From Terrabacter sp. 28 (GTDB taxonomy: Bacteria > Actinomycetota > Actinomycetes > Actinomycetales > Dermatophilaceae), in contig JYOE01000014.1 in assembly GCA_000955875.1 (NCBI GenBank), positions 155,328 to 219,327 of the forward strand: a stretch of DNA of 64,000 bases. The letters are read 5' to 3'. Made by a program: the position numbers and the translations under genes. Below are positions 53,722-61,472 of the stretch, piece by piece; the first letter of the stretch is position 1; each line of letters starts with the position of its first letter. Below the pieces are notes generated by a model. It saw only the letters and a list, made by a program, of their open reading frames with translations. It had not been told where the DNA came from and made no database searches.

Positions 53722-53844
53722 GTCTGGCGCCTCTCGAGTGAGCGGAAACGTTCGTCCCGTCGAGACTCACGGAACCCGGGCGTGCTGGCAAGGGGACGAA
53801 CGTCCCGGCACCCCGGCCGGGCAGCATACGCCCCCGGGACAGCA

Positions 53845-53876
53845 GTGGGCCGGTCCCTGTGAAGAGACCGGCCCAC
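53845..53876 (-). terminator. Hairpin after csbD-like gene
   Basis: GTGGGCCGGTC (53845-53855) pairs with GACCGGCCCAC (53866-53876), 10-nt loop, in the gap between the CsbD-like gene and xfp, both on the minus strand. Confidence 0.75.
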
Positions 53877-53890
53877 CCCACTCCGGAAGA

Positions 53891-54085
53891 TCAGCGGTCG
53901 AGGGCGTCCTTGACGTCCTTGCCCGCGTCCTTGAGCTGCTCACCCCGCTGCTTGAGGTCCGCCGAGGCCTGGTCACGCTCGCCCTCGGCCTCGAGTCGCT
54001 CGTTGTCGGTGACCTTTCCGGCGGCTTCCTTGGCCTTGCCCTTGAGGTCCTCGCCTGTGTTCCTGGCCTTGTCCTCAACACCCAT
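53891..54085 (-). CDS. CsbD-family stress protein
   Basis: The 64-residue protein reads MGVEDKARNTGEDLKGKAKE, then AAGKVTDNERLEAEGERDQ, the classic CsbD pattern with KGKAKEAAGKVT and an amphipathic helical end. Family members are induced by general stress, often under a SigB-type factor; a sigma factor of that class lies at 41336. AAGGAG precedes the ATG at 54085. The protein is small, acidic, charged and probably disordered in solution. Confidence 0.9.
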   Translation of the reverse strand: MGVEDKARNTGEDLKGKAKEAAGKVTDNERLEAEGERDQASADLKQRGEQLKDAGKDVKDALDR

Positions 54086-54208
54086 GTCGGGCTCCTTTCG
54101 CCAACGATCGGATACCTCTGCCCCTACCCGCTCCGCCACCATCCTCACCACCCGTCCACGTACGGGCCGGCGCCGACCGTCGTCGGTGCCCTTTGCCACA
54201 CTGGGGGT

Positions 54209-55219
54209 GTGTCAACCTCTCCCACGCCTGCGTCCGAGGGTGCGGGCCGCCTGCAGCAGACGCGCGACCTGAGCCGCTTCGCCTACCTCTCGATCGCGGC
54301 GGCGGTCGTGACGATCACCCTGAAGTTCGTCGCCTGGCGCATCACCGGCTCGGTCGGTCTCCTCTCCGACGCCGCCGAGTCGGTCGTCAACCTCGTCGCG
54401 GCCGTCGCGGTGCTCATCGCGCTCAAGGTCGCCGCCATGCCGGCCGACAAGAACCACCACTTCGGCCACACCAAGGCCGAGTACTTCTCAGCGGCCGTCG
54501 AGGGGATGATGATCTTCGTCGCCGCGGTGGTCATCGTGGTCAGTGCCGTCGAGCGCTTCATCCGGCCGCAACCCATCGAGAACGTCGGCCTCGGCCTCGC
54601 CATCTCGGTCGTGGCGTCGCTCGTCAACGGGGCCGTGGCGATGGTGCTGCTCCGGGCGGGGCGCCAGCACCGCTCCCTCACCCTCACCGCCGACGGCAAG
54701 CACCTCATGACCGACGTGTGGACGTCCGCGGGAGTGGTCGTCGGCGTCCTCGTCGTCGCGCTCACCGGCATCGAGCGCCTCGACCCGGTCGTCGCCTTCC
54801 TCGTGGGCCTCAACATCATCTGGACCGGCTGGAAGCTCGTCCGCGAGTCCACCGAGGGCCTCATGGACATCGCCATGCCCAAGGAGGACAACGCCGCGAT
54901 CGCCGAGATCCTCTCGCGCTTCGTCACCCGCGAGGTCCACTTCCACGCGCTGCGCACGCGCCTCTCCGGACACCACCGCTTCGCGGAGGTGCACGTGCTC
55001 GTGCCGGGGGCGTGGACCGTCCAGCGTGGCCACGACCTCGTGGAGGAGGTCGAGGAGGCCGTGCACCGCGAGTTCGGCGACCTCGCGCTGACCTGTCACC
55101 TCGAGCCCACCGAGGACCCCCGCGCCTACGGCGACTACGCCGCCGAGTTCCCGGTGCCCACCCACGCCGACATCGTGGCGGCCCACGGCGGCGCCGGGAA
55201 GGGCGACGACGACGCATGA
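54209..55219 (+). CDS. Cation diffusion facilitator (FieF-type metal exporter)
   Basis: The 336-residue membrane protein has six helices and the metal site SVGLLSDAAESVVNL with HHFGHTKAEYF and GKHLMTDVWTS in other helices, then a cytoplasmic metallochaperone-like domain (HALRTRLSGHHRFAEVHVLV). It probably exports Zn, Fe or other divalent ions using protons. GTG at 54209 has CACACT 6 nt upstream. It overlaps the alkyltransferase gene by 4 nt (ATGA), so the two are coupled, a link I cannot explain functionally. Confidence 0.9.
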   Translation: MSTSPTPASEGAGRLQQTRDLSRFAYLSIAAAVVTITLKFVAWRITGSVGLLSDAAESVVNLVAAVAVLIALKVAAMPADKNHHFGHTKAEYFSAAVEGMMIFVAAVVIVVSAVERFIRPQPIENVGLGLAISVVASLVNGAVAMVLLRAGRQHRSLTLTADGKHLMTDVWTSAGVVVGVLVVALTGIERLDPVVAFLVGLNIIWTGWKLVRESTEGLMDIAMPKEDNAAIAEILSRFVTREVHFHALRTRLSGHHRFAEVHVLVPGAWTVQRGHDLVEEVEEAVHREFGDLALTCHLEPTEDPRAYGDYAAEFPVPTHADIVAAHGGAGKGDDDA

Positions 55220-55728
55220 GCCGCGTGCACGTCGTCCTGCCCTCGCCGATCGGTGACCTCACCGTCGTCGCCGAGGACGGGGCGCTCACGCACCTGCTCA
55301 TGGATGCCGCGAAGTACCGTCCCAAGGACCCCGCCGTCCTGGGCGAGCCGGGCGACGTCACCGACGAGCCCTTTGCCGCCGCGTCGGTGCAGCTGGCCGC
55401 CTACTTCACGGGCGCGCTGACCGACTTCGACCTACCGCTCGCGCCGCAGGGCGACGACTTCCACCAGCGCGTGTGGGCGCTGCTGCGCGAGATCCCCTAC
55501 GGCGAGACCCGCAGCTACGGCGACCTCGCCCGGGCCCTCGGCGACCGCAACCTCGCGCAGGCTGTCGGCACCGCCAACGGGCGCAACCCGATCGCCGTCG
55601 TCGTGCCGTGCCATCGCGTCATCGGGGCCGACGGATCCCTGGTCGGGTATGCCGGTGGGCTCGAACGCAAGCGCTTTCTCCTCGCGCTCGAGGAGCCCGC
55701 TGCCGCCGAGGCGGGTCGCCTCTTCTGA
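55216..55728 (+). CDS. Methylated-DNA-protein cysteine methyltransferase 1 (Ogt)
   Basis: The 170-residue protein moves an alkyl group from O6-alkylguanine in DNA to its own Cys in PCHRV (about residue 132). The DNA-binding part has GETRSYGDLARALGDRNLAQ and GTANGRNPIA, all typical. It overlaps the CDF stop. A second, distinct copy of this family lies at 56306. The sigma factor at 55813 separates them. Confidence 0.93.
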   Translation: MSRVHVVLPSPIGDLTVVAEDGALTHLLMDAAKYRPKDPAVLGEPGDVTDEPFAAASVQLAAYFTGALTDFDLPLAPQGDDFHQRVWALLREIPYGETRSYGDLARALGDRNLAQAVGTANGRNPIAVVVPCHRVIGADGSLVGYAGGLERKRFLLALEEPAAAEAGRLF

Positions 55729-55812
55729 GGTCGCCGGCCGCTCCCGAGGCTGCTCGTCCGCGTCCGCCACACTGGGACCTCACACTTCCGCAGGTCGGAG
55801 CGTCTACAGGAC

Positions 55813-56313
55813 ATGAAGCGACCGTTCGAGCAGGCCGTCACCGAGCACGGTGCCGTGGTGCTGCGCGTGTGCCGCTCCGTCCTGGGGCCCGACGAGGCCG
55901 ACGACGCGTGGTCCGAGACCTTCCTCTCGGCCCTGCGCGCCTGGCCCGACCTGCCCGAGGACGCGAACGTCCGGGCGTGGCTCGTCACCATCGCGCACCG
56001 CAAGGCCGTCGACGTCGCCCGCGCGAGGGCACGTCACGCGGTCCCGGTGGCGCTGGTTCCCGATGCCCCCGCCCCACACCGCGACCAGCCCGAGGAGGCC
56101 CTGCCCGACGGTGGCCTCTGGGCCGCGCTGGCCGCCCTGCCCGACAAGCAGCGTCTCTGCGTGGCCTACCACCACGTGGCCGGGCTGCCCCACCCCGAAG
56201 TCGCCCGCATCGTCGGCGGCACGCCCGCGGCGGCACGCCGCGCCGCCGCCGACGGCATCGCCCGGCTCCGGTCCACCTACGCACCCGAAGGAAGGGTGAG
56301 CCTCCATGTCTGA
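55813..56313 (+). CDS. ECF sigma factor between the two alkyltransferases
   Basis: The 166-residue protein has sigma region 2 (EADDAWSETFLSALRAWPDL and NVRAWLVTIAHRKAVDVARA) and region 4 (LPDKQRLCVAYHHVAGLPHP). It is an extracytoplasmic-function type. The 3' end overlaps the second alkyltransferase gene by 8 nt, so it is in the same unit. An anti-sigma gene is not adjacent. The arrangement hints that it controls or responds to DNA alkylation damage, an inference. Confidence 0.85.
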   Translation: MKRPFEQAVTEHGAVVLRVCRSVLGPDEADDAWSETFLSALRAWPDLPEDANVRAWLVTIAHRKAVDVARARARHAVPVALVPDAPAPHRDQPEEALPDGGLWAALAALPDKQRLCVAYHHVAGLPHPEVARIVGGTPAAARRAAADGIARLRSTYAPEGRVSLHV

Positions 56314-56917
56314 CCACACGATCCAGCTCCTCGAGAGTGGCACGAACGACGAGGCCGATCACCTCGCGGCCCTCCACGCCGCACTGGTCGACCGCGCCAC
56401 CACCGAGTCGTCCGTCGACGCGACCTACCGCGTCGTCGACTCCCCCGTCGGCGCCCTCCTGCTCGCGGCCACGGAGGCCGGGGTCGTTCGCGTCGCGTTC
56501 GCCGTCGAGGACCACGACCGTGTGCTCGAGTCGCTCGGCACCACGGTCGGCTCGCGGATCCTCCGCGGCGGTCACCGCCTCGACCCCCTCGCCCGAGAGC
56601 TCGACGACTACTTCGCGGGCGCACGACGCGACTTCGACGTGCCGATCGACCTGCGACTCGCCCACGGCTTCAGGCTGTCGGTGCTCCAGCACCTGAAGGA
56701 GATTCCCTACGGGACCACCGAGAGCTACGGCCAGGTCGCCGTGGCGTCCGGCAGCCCGCGCGCGGTCCGCGCCGTGGGGTCGGCGTGCGCGACCAACCCG
56801 CTCCCGATCGTCGTCCCGTGCCACCGGGTCGTGCGCTCCGACGGTTCTCTCGGGGGCTACCTCGGCGGCCTGCCCGCCAAGGAGCTGCTCCTGGGCCTCG
56901 AGCGAGGGCCGCGGTGA
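56306..56917 (+). CDS. Methylated-DNA-protein cysteine methyltransferase 2 (Ogt)
   Basis: The 203-residue protein has the alkyl-acceptor Cys in PCHRV (about residue 172) and the DNA-binding segments IPYGTTESYGQVAVASGSPR and SACATNPLPIVVPC. An N-terminal extension of about 40 residues (SGTNDEADHLAALHAALVDR) is absent from the first copy and may interact with the sigma factor. It is translated with the sigma gene (8-nt overlap) and followed by a Nudix gene in GTGA overlap. Confidence 0.93.
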   Translation: MSDHTIQLLESGTNDEADHLAALHAALVDRATTESSVDATYRVVDSPVGALLLAATEAGVVRVAFAVEDHDRVLESLGTTVGSRILRGGHRLDPLARELDDYFAGARRDFDVPIDLRLAHGFRLSVLQHLKEIPYGTTESYGQVAVASGSPRAVRAVGSACATNPLPIVVPCHRVVRSDGSLGGYLGGLPAKELLLGLERGPR

Positions 56918-57477
56918 GCTGGCCCGTCCGCGACACCCGCCTCGTCTACGAGAACGCCTGGATCCGCGTCCGGGAGGACGCTGTGACCCGCCCCAACGGC
57001 AGCGAGGGCATCTACGGCGTGGTCGAGCTGCAGCGGCCCGCGGTCTTCGTCGTCGCGCTCACCGACGACGACGAGGTCGTGCTCGTCACGATCGACAGGC
57101 ACACGGTCGGCGCCTCGGTCGAGGTGCCGGCGGGTGGCACCGACGGGGAGGACCCGCTGGTCGCCGCCCGCCGCGAGCTCGCCGAGGAGACCGGCCTGAC
57201 GGCTCGTGACTGGCGCCGGGTCGGGGAGATGAACGCGCTCAACGGCGTCTGCCGCGCCTTCGAGGTCGTCTACCTCGCGACCGGCCTGGAGCCCGTCCAC
57301 GGCTTTCACGGCGACACGGGCGAGGGCGCGCGCGAGCGGGCGCTCGAGGGGATCCGCGAGGTGCGCACCGTGCCCGTTGCCGACGTGCTGGGCCTCGTGC
57401 GCGACGGCACGATCACCGACGGCGAGACGATCGCGGCGCTCATGCTCGCCCTCCTCGAGCTCGGCCGGGTGTCCTGA
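56914..57477 (+). CDS. Nudix hydrolase (ADP-ribose pyrophosphatase-like)
   Basis: The 187-residue protein has the Nudix box as GGTDGEDP then LVAARRELAEETGL. N-terminal part YENAWIRVREDAV and the EVVLVTIDRHTVG segment resemble ADP-ribose pyrophosphatases. The GTG overlaps the stop of the second alkyltransferase. Grouping with DNA alkylation repair hints at removal of damaged nucleotides, but substrate is unproved. Confidence 0.88.
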   Translation: MSWPVRDTRLVYENAWIRVREDAVTRPNGSEGIYGVVELQRPAVFVVALTDDDEVVLVTIDRHTVGASVEVPAGGTDGEDPLVAARRELAEETGLTARDWRRVGEMNALNGVCRAFEVVYLATGLEPVHGFHGDTGEGARERALEGIREVRTVPVADVLGLVRDGTITDGETIAALMLALLELGRVS

Positions 57478-57572
57478 CGGCGGCATGCAACGGTTCGGGG
57501 TGCCCCCGTGTCCAAAGGGGTGTACGACACCAGTGACGACCTGACCGAACCGACGGCGACGAGCGGGAGCAC

Positions 57573-58076
57573 ATGAGACGGAGGGACGAGGCCGCGTTCC
57601 GCGCCTTCGTGGAGGAGCGGCAGATGATGCTGCGCCGGCGCGCCTACCTGCTCTGTGGCAACTGGGCCGACGGCGACGAGCTCGTCCAGGAGGCGCTGGC
57701 CCGGGTCTACGTGGCCTGGCCACGCATCGCCGCCGGCGCAGAGACCGCCTACACGAGACGCACGATGATGAACCTCTACCTCAACGACCAGCGCAAACGG
57801 CGCCGCGAGGTGCTCACCGACGAGGCCCCCGAGCCCGCCACCACCGACCACGACCGCGAGCTCGCGATGACCCTCACCGACCTCTTGCGCGACCTTCCCG
57901 AGAAGCAGCGCGCCGTCCTCGTCCTCCGCTTCTGGGAGGACCTCACCGTGCCCCAGATCGCCGAGTGCACCGGCGTGGCAGAGGGCACCATCAAGAGCCA
58001 GATCTCGCGCGGCCTGGCCGTGCTGCGCGACCGGCTCGCCGAGCCACCACTGACCGGGGCAGGAGCCGTCTCATGA
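57573..58076 (+). CDS. SigE-family ECF sigma factor
   Basis: The 167-residue protein has region 2 (FRAFVEERQMMLRRRAYLLC then ADGDELVQEALARVYVAWPR) and region 4 (DLPEKQRAVLVLRFWEDLTV then AEGTIKSQISRGLAVLRDRL), the SigE-family pattern. GGGAG precedes the ATG. The stop overlaps the next gene start (ATGA). The next gene is a membrane-anchored protein with the size and layout of an anti-sigma factor. Confidence 0.88.
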   Translation: MRRRDEAAFRAFVEERQMMLRRRAYLLCGNWADGDELVQEALARVYVAWPRIAAGAETAYTRRTMMNLYLNDQRKRRREVLTDEAPEPATTDHDRELAMTLTDLLRDLPEKQRAVLVLRFWEDLTVPQIAECTGVAEGTIKSQISRGLAVLRDRLAEPPLTGAGAVS

Positions 58077-58975
58077 GTGCCACCGACGACGGGTTCGGCC
58101 CGGACACCCCGGAGCAGCGCTCCGCCCCCGAGGCGGGCGAGCTGCAGCTGCGAAAGGCGCTGTCGACCATGAACGACCTCGAGCCCCCACGCGACGACCT
58201 CTTCGTGCAGCGGGCCCTCATCCGCGGCCGGGCCCGCACGTCCCGGCGCCGCAACACCGTGCTCGGCGCGGCTGCCGCTCTCGTCGTGGTGGGCGCAGTC
58301 GGCACCGCCTGGGTGACCAACCAGTCGGCGTCGACGACCACCGCGAGCGCCGGTTCGGCGGCCGAGGCTCCCAAGGACGTCACCGGTGCAGCCCGCGGCT
58401 CCGACGACGGTTCGGGCAACACCCCCCAGTCGCTCCGCGAGAGCGGCGGCACCGACGGGCCCGCGGTGGCGCCCAGCGTCGCCCCGGAACGAGACGCGTC
58501 GACCTGGTTCGGCACCCTCGCGACCCCGCAGACGGCCGCCTTCGACACCGTCGAGCAGCAGCTCGTGACACGCTGGCCCGACGTCTTCTCCGGGGCGTAT
58601 GCCGCCGACGCCACCGGCACGCGCCTCGTGGTCACCGTGACCCGCCACGACCCGACTCTCGAGTCGTTCGTGCGAGGCGCGATGCCCTCGCCCGGTGACG
58701 TCGACTTCGTCGTCGTCAAGCACTCCTACGCCGAGAAGGCGCGCGTGCAGCAGGAGATCGGCAACGAGCGAGAAGCGTGGCGCACCAAGGGGGTCCAGGT
58801 CCTCGGCCTCTCGCTCGACGCCCGCGCCGACACGGTGGTCGTCCTGGCCGACGAGGGCTCCTCCCCCGGCCTCCTCGCCCAGCGCTACGGCGACCTCGTC
58901 CGTGTCGTGCCGTCCACGGCGGTCCCCACCGGCAAGCTGCCCGACGGCTCCACGCTCCCGCCCCTCCAGCGCTAG
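58073..58975 (+). CDS. Putative membrane-anchored anti-sigma factor
   Basis: The 300-residue protein has a short N-terminal cytoplasmic domain with no clear zinc motif, one membrane helix (about 63-81, NTVLGAAAALVVVGAVGTA), then a large outside part with a Ser/Gly-rich linker and a folded C-terminal domain. Translational coupling to the SigE-family sigma gene makes anti-sigma activity likely, though no ZAS domain is visible. The outer domain could sense an envelope signal. Confidence 0.7.
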   Translation: MSATDDGFGPDTPEQRSAPEAGELQLRKALSTMNDLEPPRDDLFVQRALIRGRARTSRRRNTVLGAAAALVVVGAVGTAWVTNQSASTTTASAGSAAEAPKDVTGAARGSDDGSGNTPQSLRESGGTDGPAVAPSVAPERDASTWFGTLATPQTAAFDTVEQQLVTRWPDVFSGAYAADATGTRLVVTVTRHDPTLESFVRGAMPSPGDVDFVVVKHSYAEKARVQQEIGNEREAWRTKGVQVLGLSLDARADTVVVLADEGSSPGLLAQRYGDLVRVVPSTAVPTGKLPDGSTLPPLQR

Positions 58976-59024
58976 CCGGCGCGAGGCCGTTTCGGCGTCC
59001 GCCCGCGCCGTTAGGCTGCACGGC

Positions 59025-60071
59025 ATGGAGCAGCCGACCCCTCCGCAGGCACCGATCAGCCCTCTCGACGCCCTGCGGCGCATCTGCTTCCTGCTCGAGC
59101 GCGGCCGCGAGAGCAGCTATCGCATCGATGCCTTCCGCAAGACCATCGAGGCCATCACGCTGATCTCCGACGACGAGCTGCGCGAACGCGTCGAGGCCGG
59201 AACCCTCAAGCAGATCAAGGGGATCGGCGACTCGAGCGCGGCGATCATCGGGCAGGCCGTGCGAGGCGTCCTGCCGGCATACCTCGTGTCCGCCGAGGAG
59301 AAGCACGGCGAGCCGCTCACCACAGGGGGCGCCGAGCTGTATGCCGCCCTGCGCGGCGACCTGCACGCCCACTCGAACTGGAGCGACGGGGGCAGCCCGA
59401 TCGAGGAGATGGTGCTCGCCGCCGTGCAGCTCGGTCAGGAGTGGATGGCCCTGACCGACCACTCCCCCCGGCTGACCATCGCCAACGGCCTGAGCCGCGA
59501 GCGCCTGGCCGACCAGCTGACGCGCGTCGACGCGATCAACGCGAGCCTCGGCGACGCGTTCACGCTGCTCAAGGGCATCGAGGTCGACATCCACCTCGAT
59601 GGCACCCTCGACCAGGACGACGACATGCTCGACCAGCTCGACGTCGTCACGGCCTCGATCCACTCGAAGCTGAGGCAGCCCTCGTTCGAGATGACGCCGC
59701 GCATGGTGGCCGCCGTGCGCAACCCCCGCACCAACGTGCTCGCGCACTGCACCGGTCAGCTCGTCACGGGCGGCCGCGGCAAGCGGCCGCCGTCGGCCTT
59801 CGACGCCGAGAAGGTCTTCACGGCCTGCCTCGAGAACGACGTCGCCGTCGAGATCAACTCCCGCCCCGAGCGCTGCGACCCGCCCGACGAGCTCATCGAG
59901 CTGGCCCGCGACCTCGGGTGCCTCTTCACCATCGACTCCGACGCTCACGCCCCGGGCCAGCTCGACATGAAGTCGCTCGGGTGCGAGCGCGCCGAACGCC
60001 TCGGCATCCCTGCCGAGCGCATCGTGACGACGTGGCCGGTCGACGACGTGCGGGCGTGGGCCAAGGGCTGA
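59025..60071 (+). CDS. PHP-domain protein with helix-hairpin-helix N-terminus
   Basis: The 348-residue protein begins with a helix-hairpin-helix region (RIDAFRKTIEAITLISDDEL then IKGIGDSSAAIIGQAVRG), followed by a PHP phosphoesterase domain with GDLHAHSNWSDG, ALTDHSPRL, EVDIHLDG, TASIHSKLRQ, VLAHCTGQL and TIDSDAHAPGQ, all metal-binding. It resembles the C-terminal portion of PolX without the polymerase. Possible roles are 3'-end processing in DNA repair. TAGGCT lies 7 nt before the ATG. tRNA genes follow. Confidence 0.88.
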   Translation: MEQPTPPQAPISPLDALRRICFLLERGRESSYRIDAFRKTIEAITLISDDELRERVEAGTLKQIKGIGDSSAAIIGQAVRGVLPAYLVSAEEKHGEPLTTGGAELYAALRGDLHAHSNWSDGGSPIEEMVLAAVQLGQEWMALTDHSPRLTIANGLSRERLADQLTRVDAINASLGDAFTLLKGIEVDIHLDGTLDQDDDMLDQLDVVTASIHSKLRQPSFEMTPRMVAAVRNPRTNVLAHCTGQLVTGGRGKRPPSAFDAEKVFTACLENDVAVEINSRPERCDPPDELIELARDLGCLFTIDSDAHAPGQLDMKSLGCERAERLGIPAERIVTTWPVDDVRAWAKG

Positions 60072-60104
60072 CCGGGGGCCGATCCGGGACTCCTGACGGC
60101 GGAT

Positions 60105-60133
60105 TTGGCGGGTGCCCGAAACTCCCCTATAGT
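60105..60133 (+). promoter_or_regulatory. Promoter for the tRNA-Glu / tRNA-Asp unit
   Basis: TTGGCG (60105-60110) is 17 nt from TATAGT (60128-60133), a near-consensus sigma-70 promoter. The tRNA-Glu 5' end is 30 nt beyond. Confidence 0.8.
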
Positions 60134-60162
60134 TTCGACGTCCCAACGGATAGGTAGGGCCG

Positions 60163-60235
60163 GTCCCCATCGTCTAGCGGCCTAGGACTCCGCCCTTTCA
60201 CGGCGGCAGCACGGGTTCGAATCCCGTTGGGGATA
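60163..60235 (+). tRNA. tRNA-Glu (TTC)
   Basis: The 73-nt gene has acceptor GTCCCCA pairing with TGGGGAT (first pair G-T), anticodon loop CTTTCAC giving TTC, a T-arm with GGTTCGAATCC, and discriminator A. CCA is not encoded. Confidence 0.95.
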
Positions 60236-60267
60236 CGCAGTACAGTTCAACCCGCACCACCCAGTAA

Positions 60268-60341
60268 GGCCCCGTAGCGCAGTTGGTTAGCGCGCCGCCC
60301 TGTCACGGCGGAGGTCGCCGGTTCGAGCCCGGTCGGGGTCG
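60268..60341 (+). tRNA. tRNA-Asp (GTC)
   Basis: The 74-nt gene has acceptor GGCCCCG pairing with CGGGGTC, anticodon loop CTGTCAC giving GTC, and the T-arm GGTTCGAGCC. CCA is not encoded. It is 32 nt after tRNA-Glu and ends at a terminator. Confidence 0.95.
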
Positions 60342-60348
60342 CAGCACA

Positions 60349-60382
60349 CGAAGCGCCGCTCTCACACGAGAGCGGCGCTTCG
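60349..60382 (+). terminator. Terminator of the tRNA unit
   Basis: CGAAGCGCCGCTCTC (60349-60363) pairs with GAGAGCGGCGCTTCG (60368-60382) around ACAC, 7 nt past tRNA-Asp. Confidence 0.88.
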
Positions 60383-60434
60383 CGCATTCCGGGCCCGGAC
60401 GCCGCCGTCGGTGACCGCCGCCTACGCTTGCCCC

Positions 60435-61391
60435 GTGCGGATCGCGGTGCTCGACGACTACCAGGGCGTGGCACTGACGAGCGCCGACTGGTCTCCCGTG
60501 ACCGCCCACCCGACGGGCCCGTGCGCGGTCGACGTCTTCCGCGACCACGTGAGCCAGCCCGACGTGCTGGTGGCGCGGCTGGAGCCGTACGACGCGGTGG
60601 TGGTCATGCGCGAGCGCACGCCGCTCACGCGCGAGGTGCTGGGCCGCCTCCCCCACCTGCGGCTCGTCGTCACCACCGGGCGCCGCAACCCGAGCATCGA
60701 CACCGCAGCCGCGGCCGAGGCCGGCATCACGGTCTGCGGCACCGAGAGCCTCGCCACCGCTCCGGCCGAGCTGACCTGGGCCCTCGTGCTCGGGCTCTCG
60801 CGCCACGTGGTGCTCGAGGCCGAGGCGATGCGCACGGGCGGCTGGCAGACGACGGTCGGGCGCGACCTGGCGGGGCACACGCTCGGCCTGCTGGGACTCG
60901 GACGCATCGGCAGCCAGGTCGCCGCCGTCGGCCGCGCCTTCGGCATGCACGTCGTCGCGTGGAGCCGCAGCCTCACCCCGGAGCGCGCCGAGGCCGCCGG
61001 GGCGCGCTCGGTCCCCTTCGACGAGCTGCTCTCGTCCTCGGACGTCGTGTCGGTGCACCTGCCGCTCGCGGACGGGACTCGCGGCCTGCTGGGTGAGCGC
61101 GAGCTCTCGCTCATGCGCCCCGACGCGCTGCTCGTCAACACCTCACGTGGCCCCATCGTCGACGAGGCGGCCCTCCTCGCGGCGCTCGAACGGGGTCATC
61201 TCGGTGGCGTCGGCCTCGACGTCTTCGACGAGGAACCCCTGCCCGCCGACCACCCCCTGCGCACGGCGCCGCGCACGCTCCTCACGCCGCACCTCGGCTA
61301 CGTCACGCGCGACGTCTACGCGACGTTCTTCGCGGGCGTCGTCGAGGACGTGACGGCATACCTCGACGGGGTGCCCATCCGGTTGCTCTGA
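60435..61391 (+). CDS. D-isomer-specific 2-hydroxyacid dehydrogenase
   Basis: The 318-residue NAD-dependent enzyme has the cofactor turn GLLGLGRIGSQVA and the catalytic Arg in NTSRGPIVDE, Glu in DVFDEEPLP, and His in LTPHLGYVT. It may reduce 2-keto acids; the substrate is not evident, and it lacks the C-terminal regulatory domain of SerA. GTG at 60435 has TACGCT 6 nt upstream. It stands alone between the tRNA unit and the PucR gene. Confidence 0.9.
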   Translation: MRIAVLDDYQGVALTSADWSPVTAHPTGPCAVDVFRDHVSQPDVLVARLEPYDAVVVMRERTPLTREVLGRLPHLRLVVTTGRRNPSIDTAAAAEAGITVCGTESLATAPAELTWALVLGLSRHVVLEAEAMRTGGWQTTVGRDLAGHTLGLLGLGRIGSQVAAVGRAFGMHVVAWSRSLTPERAEAAGARSVPFDELLSSSDVVSVHLPLADGTRGLLGERELSLMRPDALLVNTSRGPIVDEAALLAALERGHLGGVGLDVFDEEPLPADHPLRTAPRTLLTPHLGYVTRDVYATFFAGVVEDVTAYLDGVPIRLL

Positions 61392-61472
61392 CGCGTGGTC
61401 ATCGGCGACGACACCCATGGCGTATGCCGTCGCCCGCGCCCCGCCCGCGCCCCCGGTCCGTGACCCCGTGGT

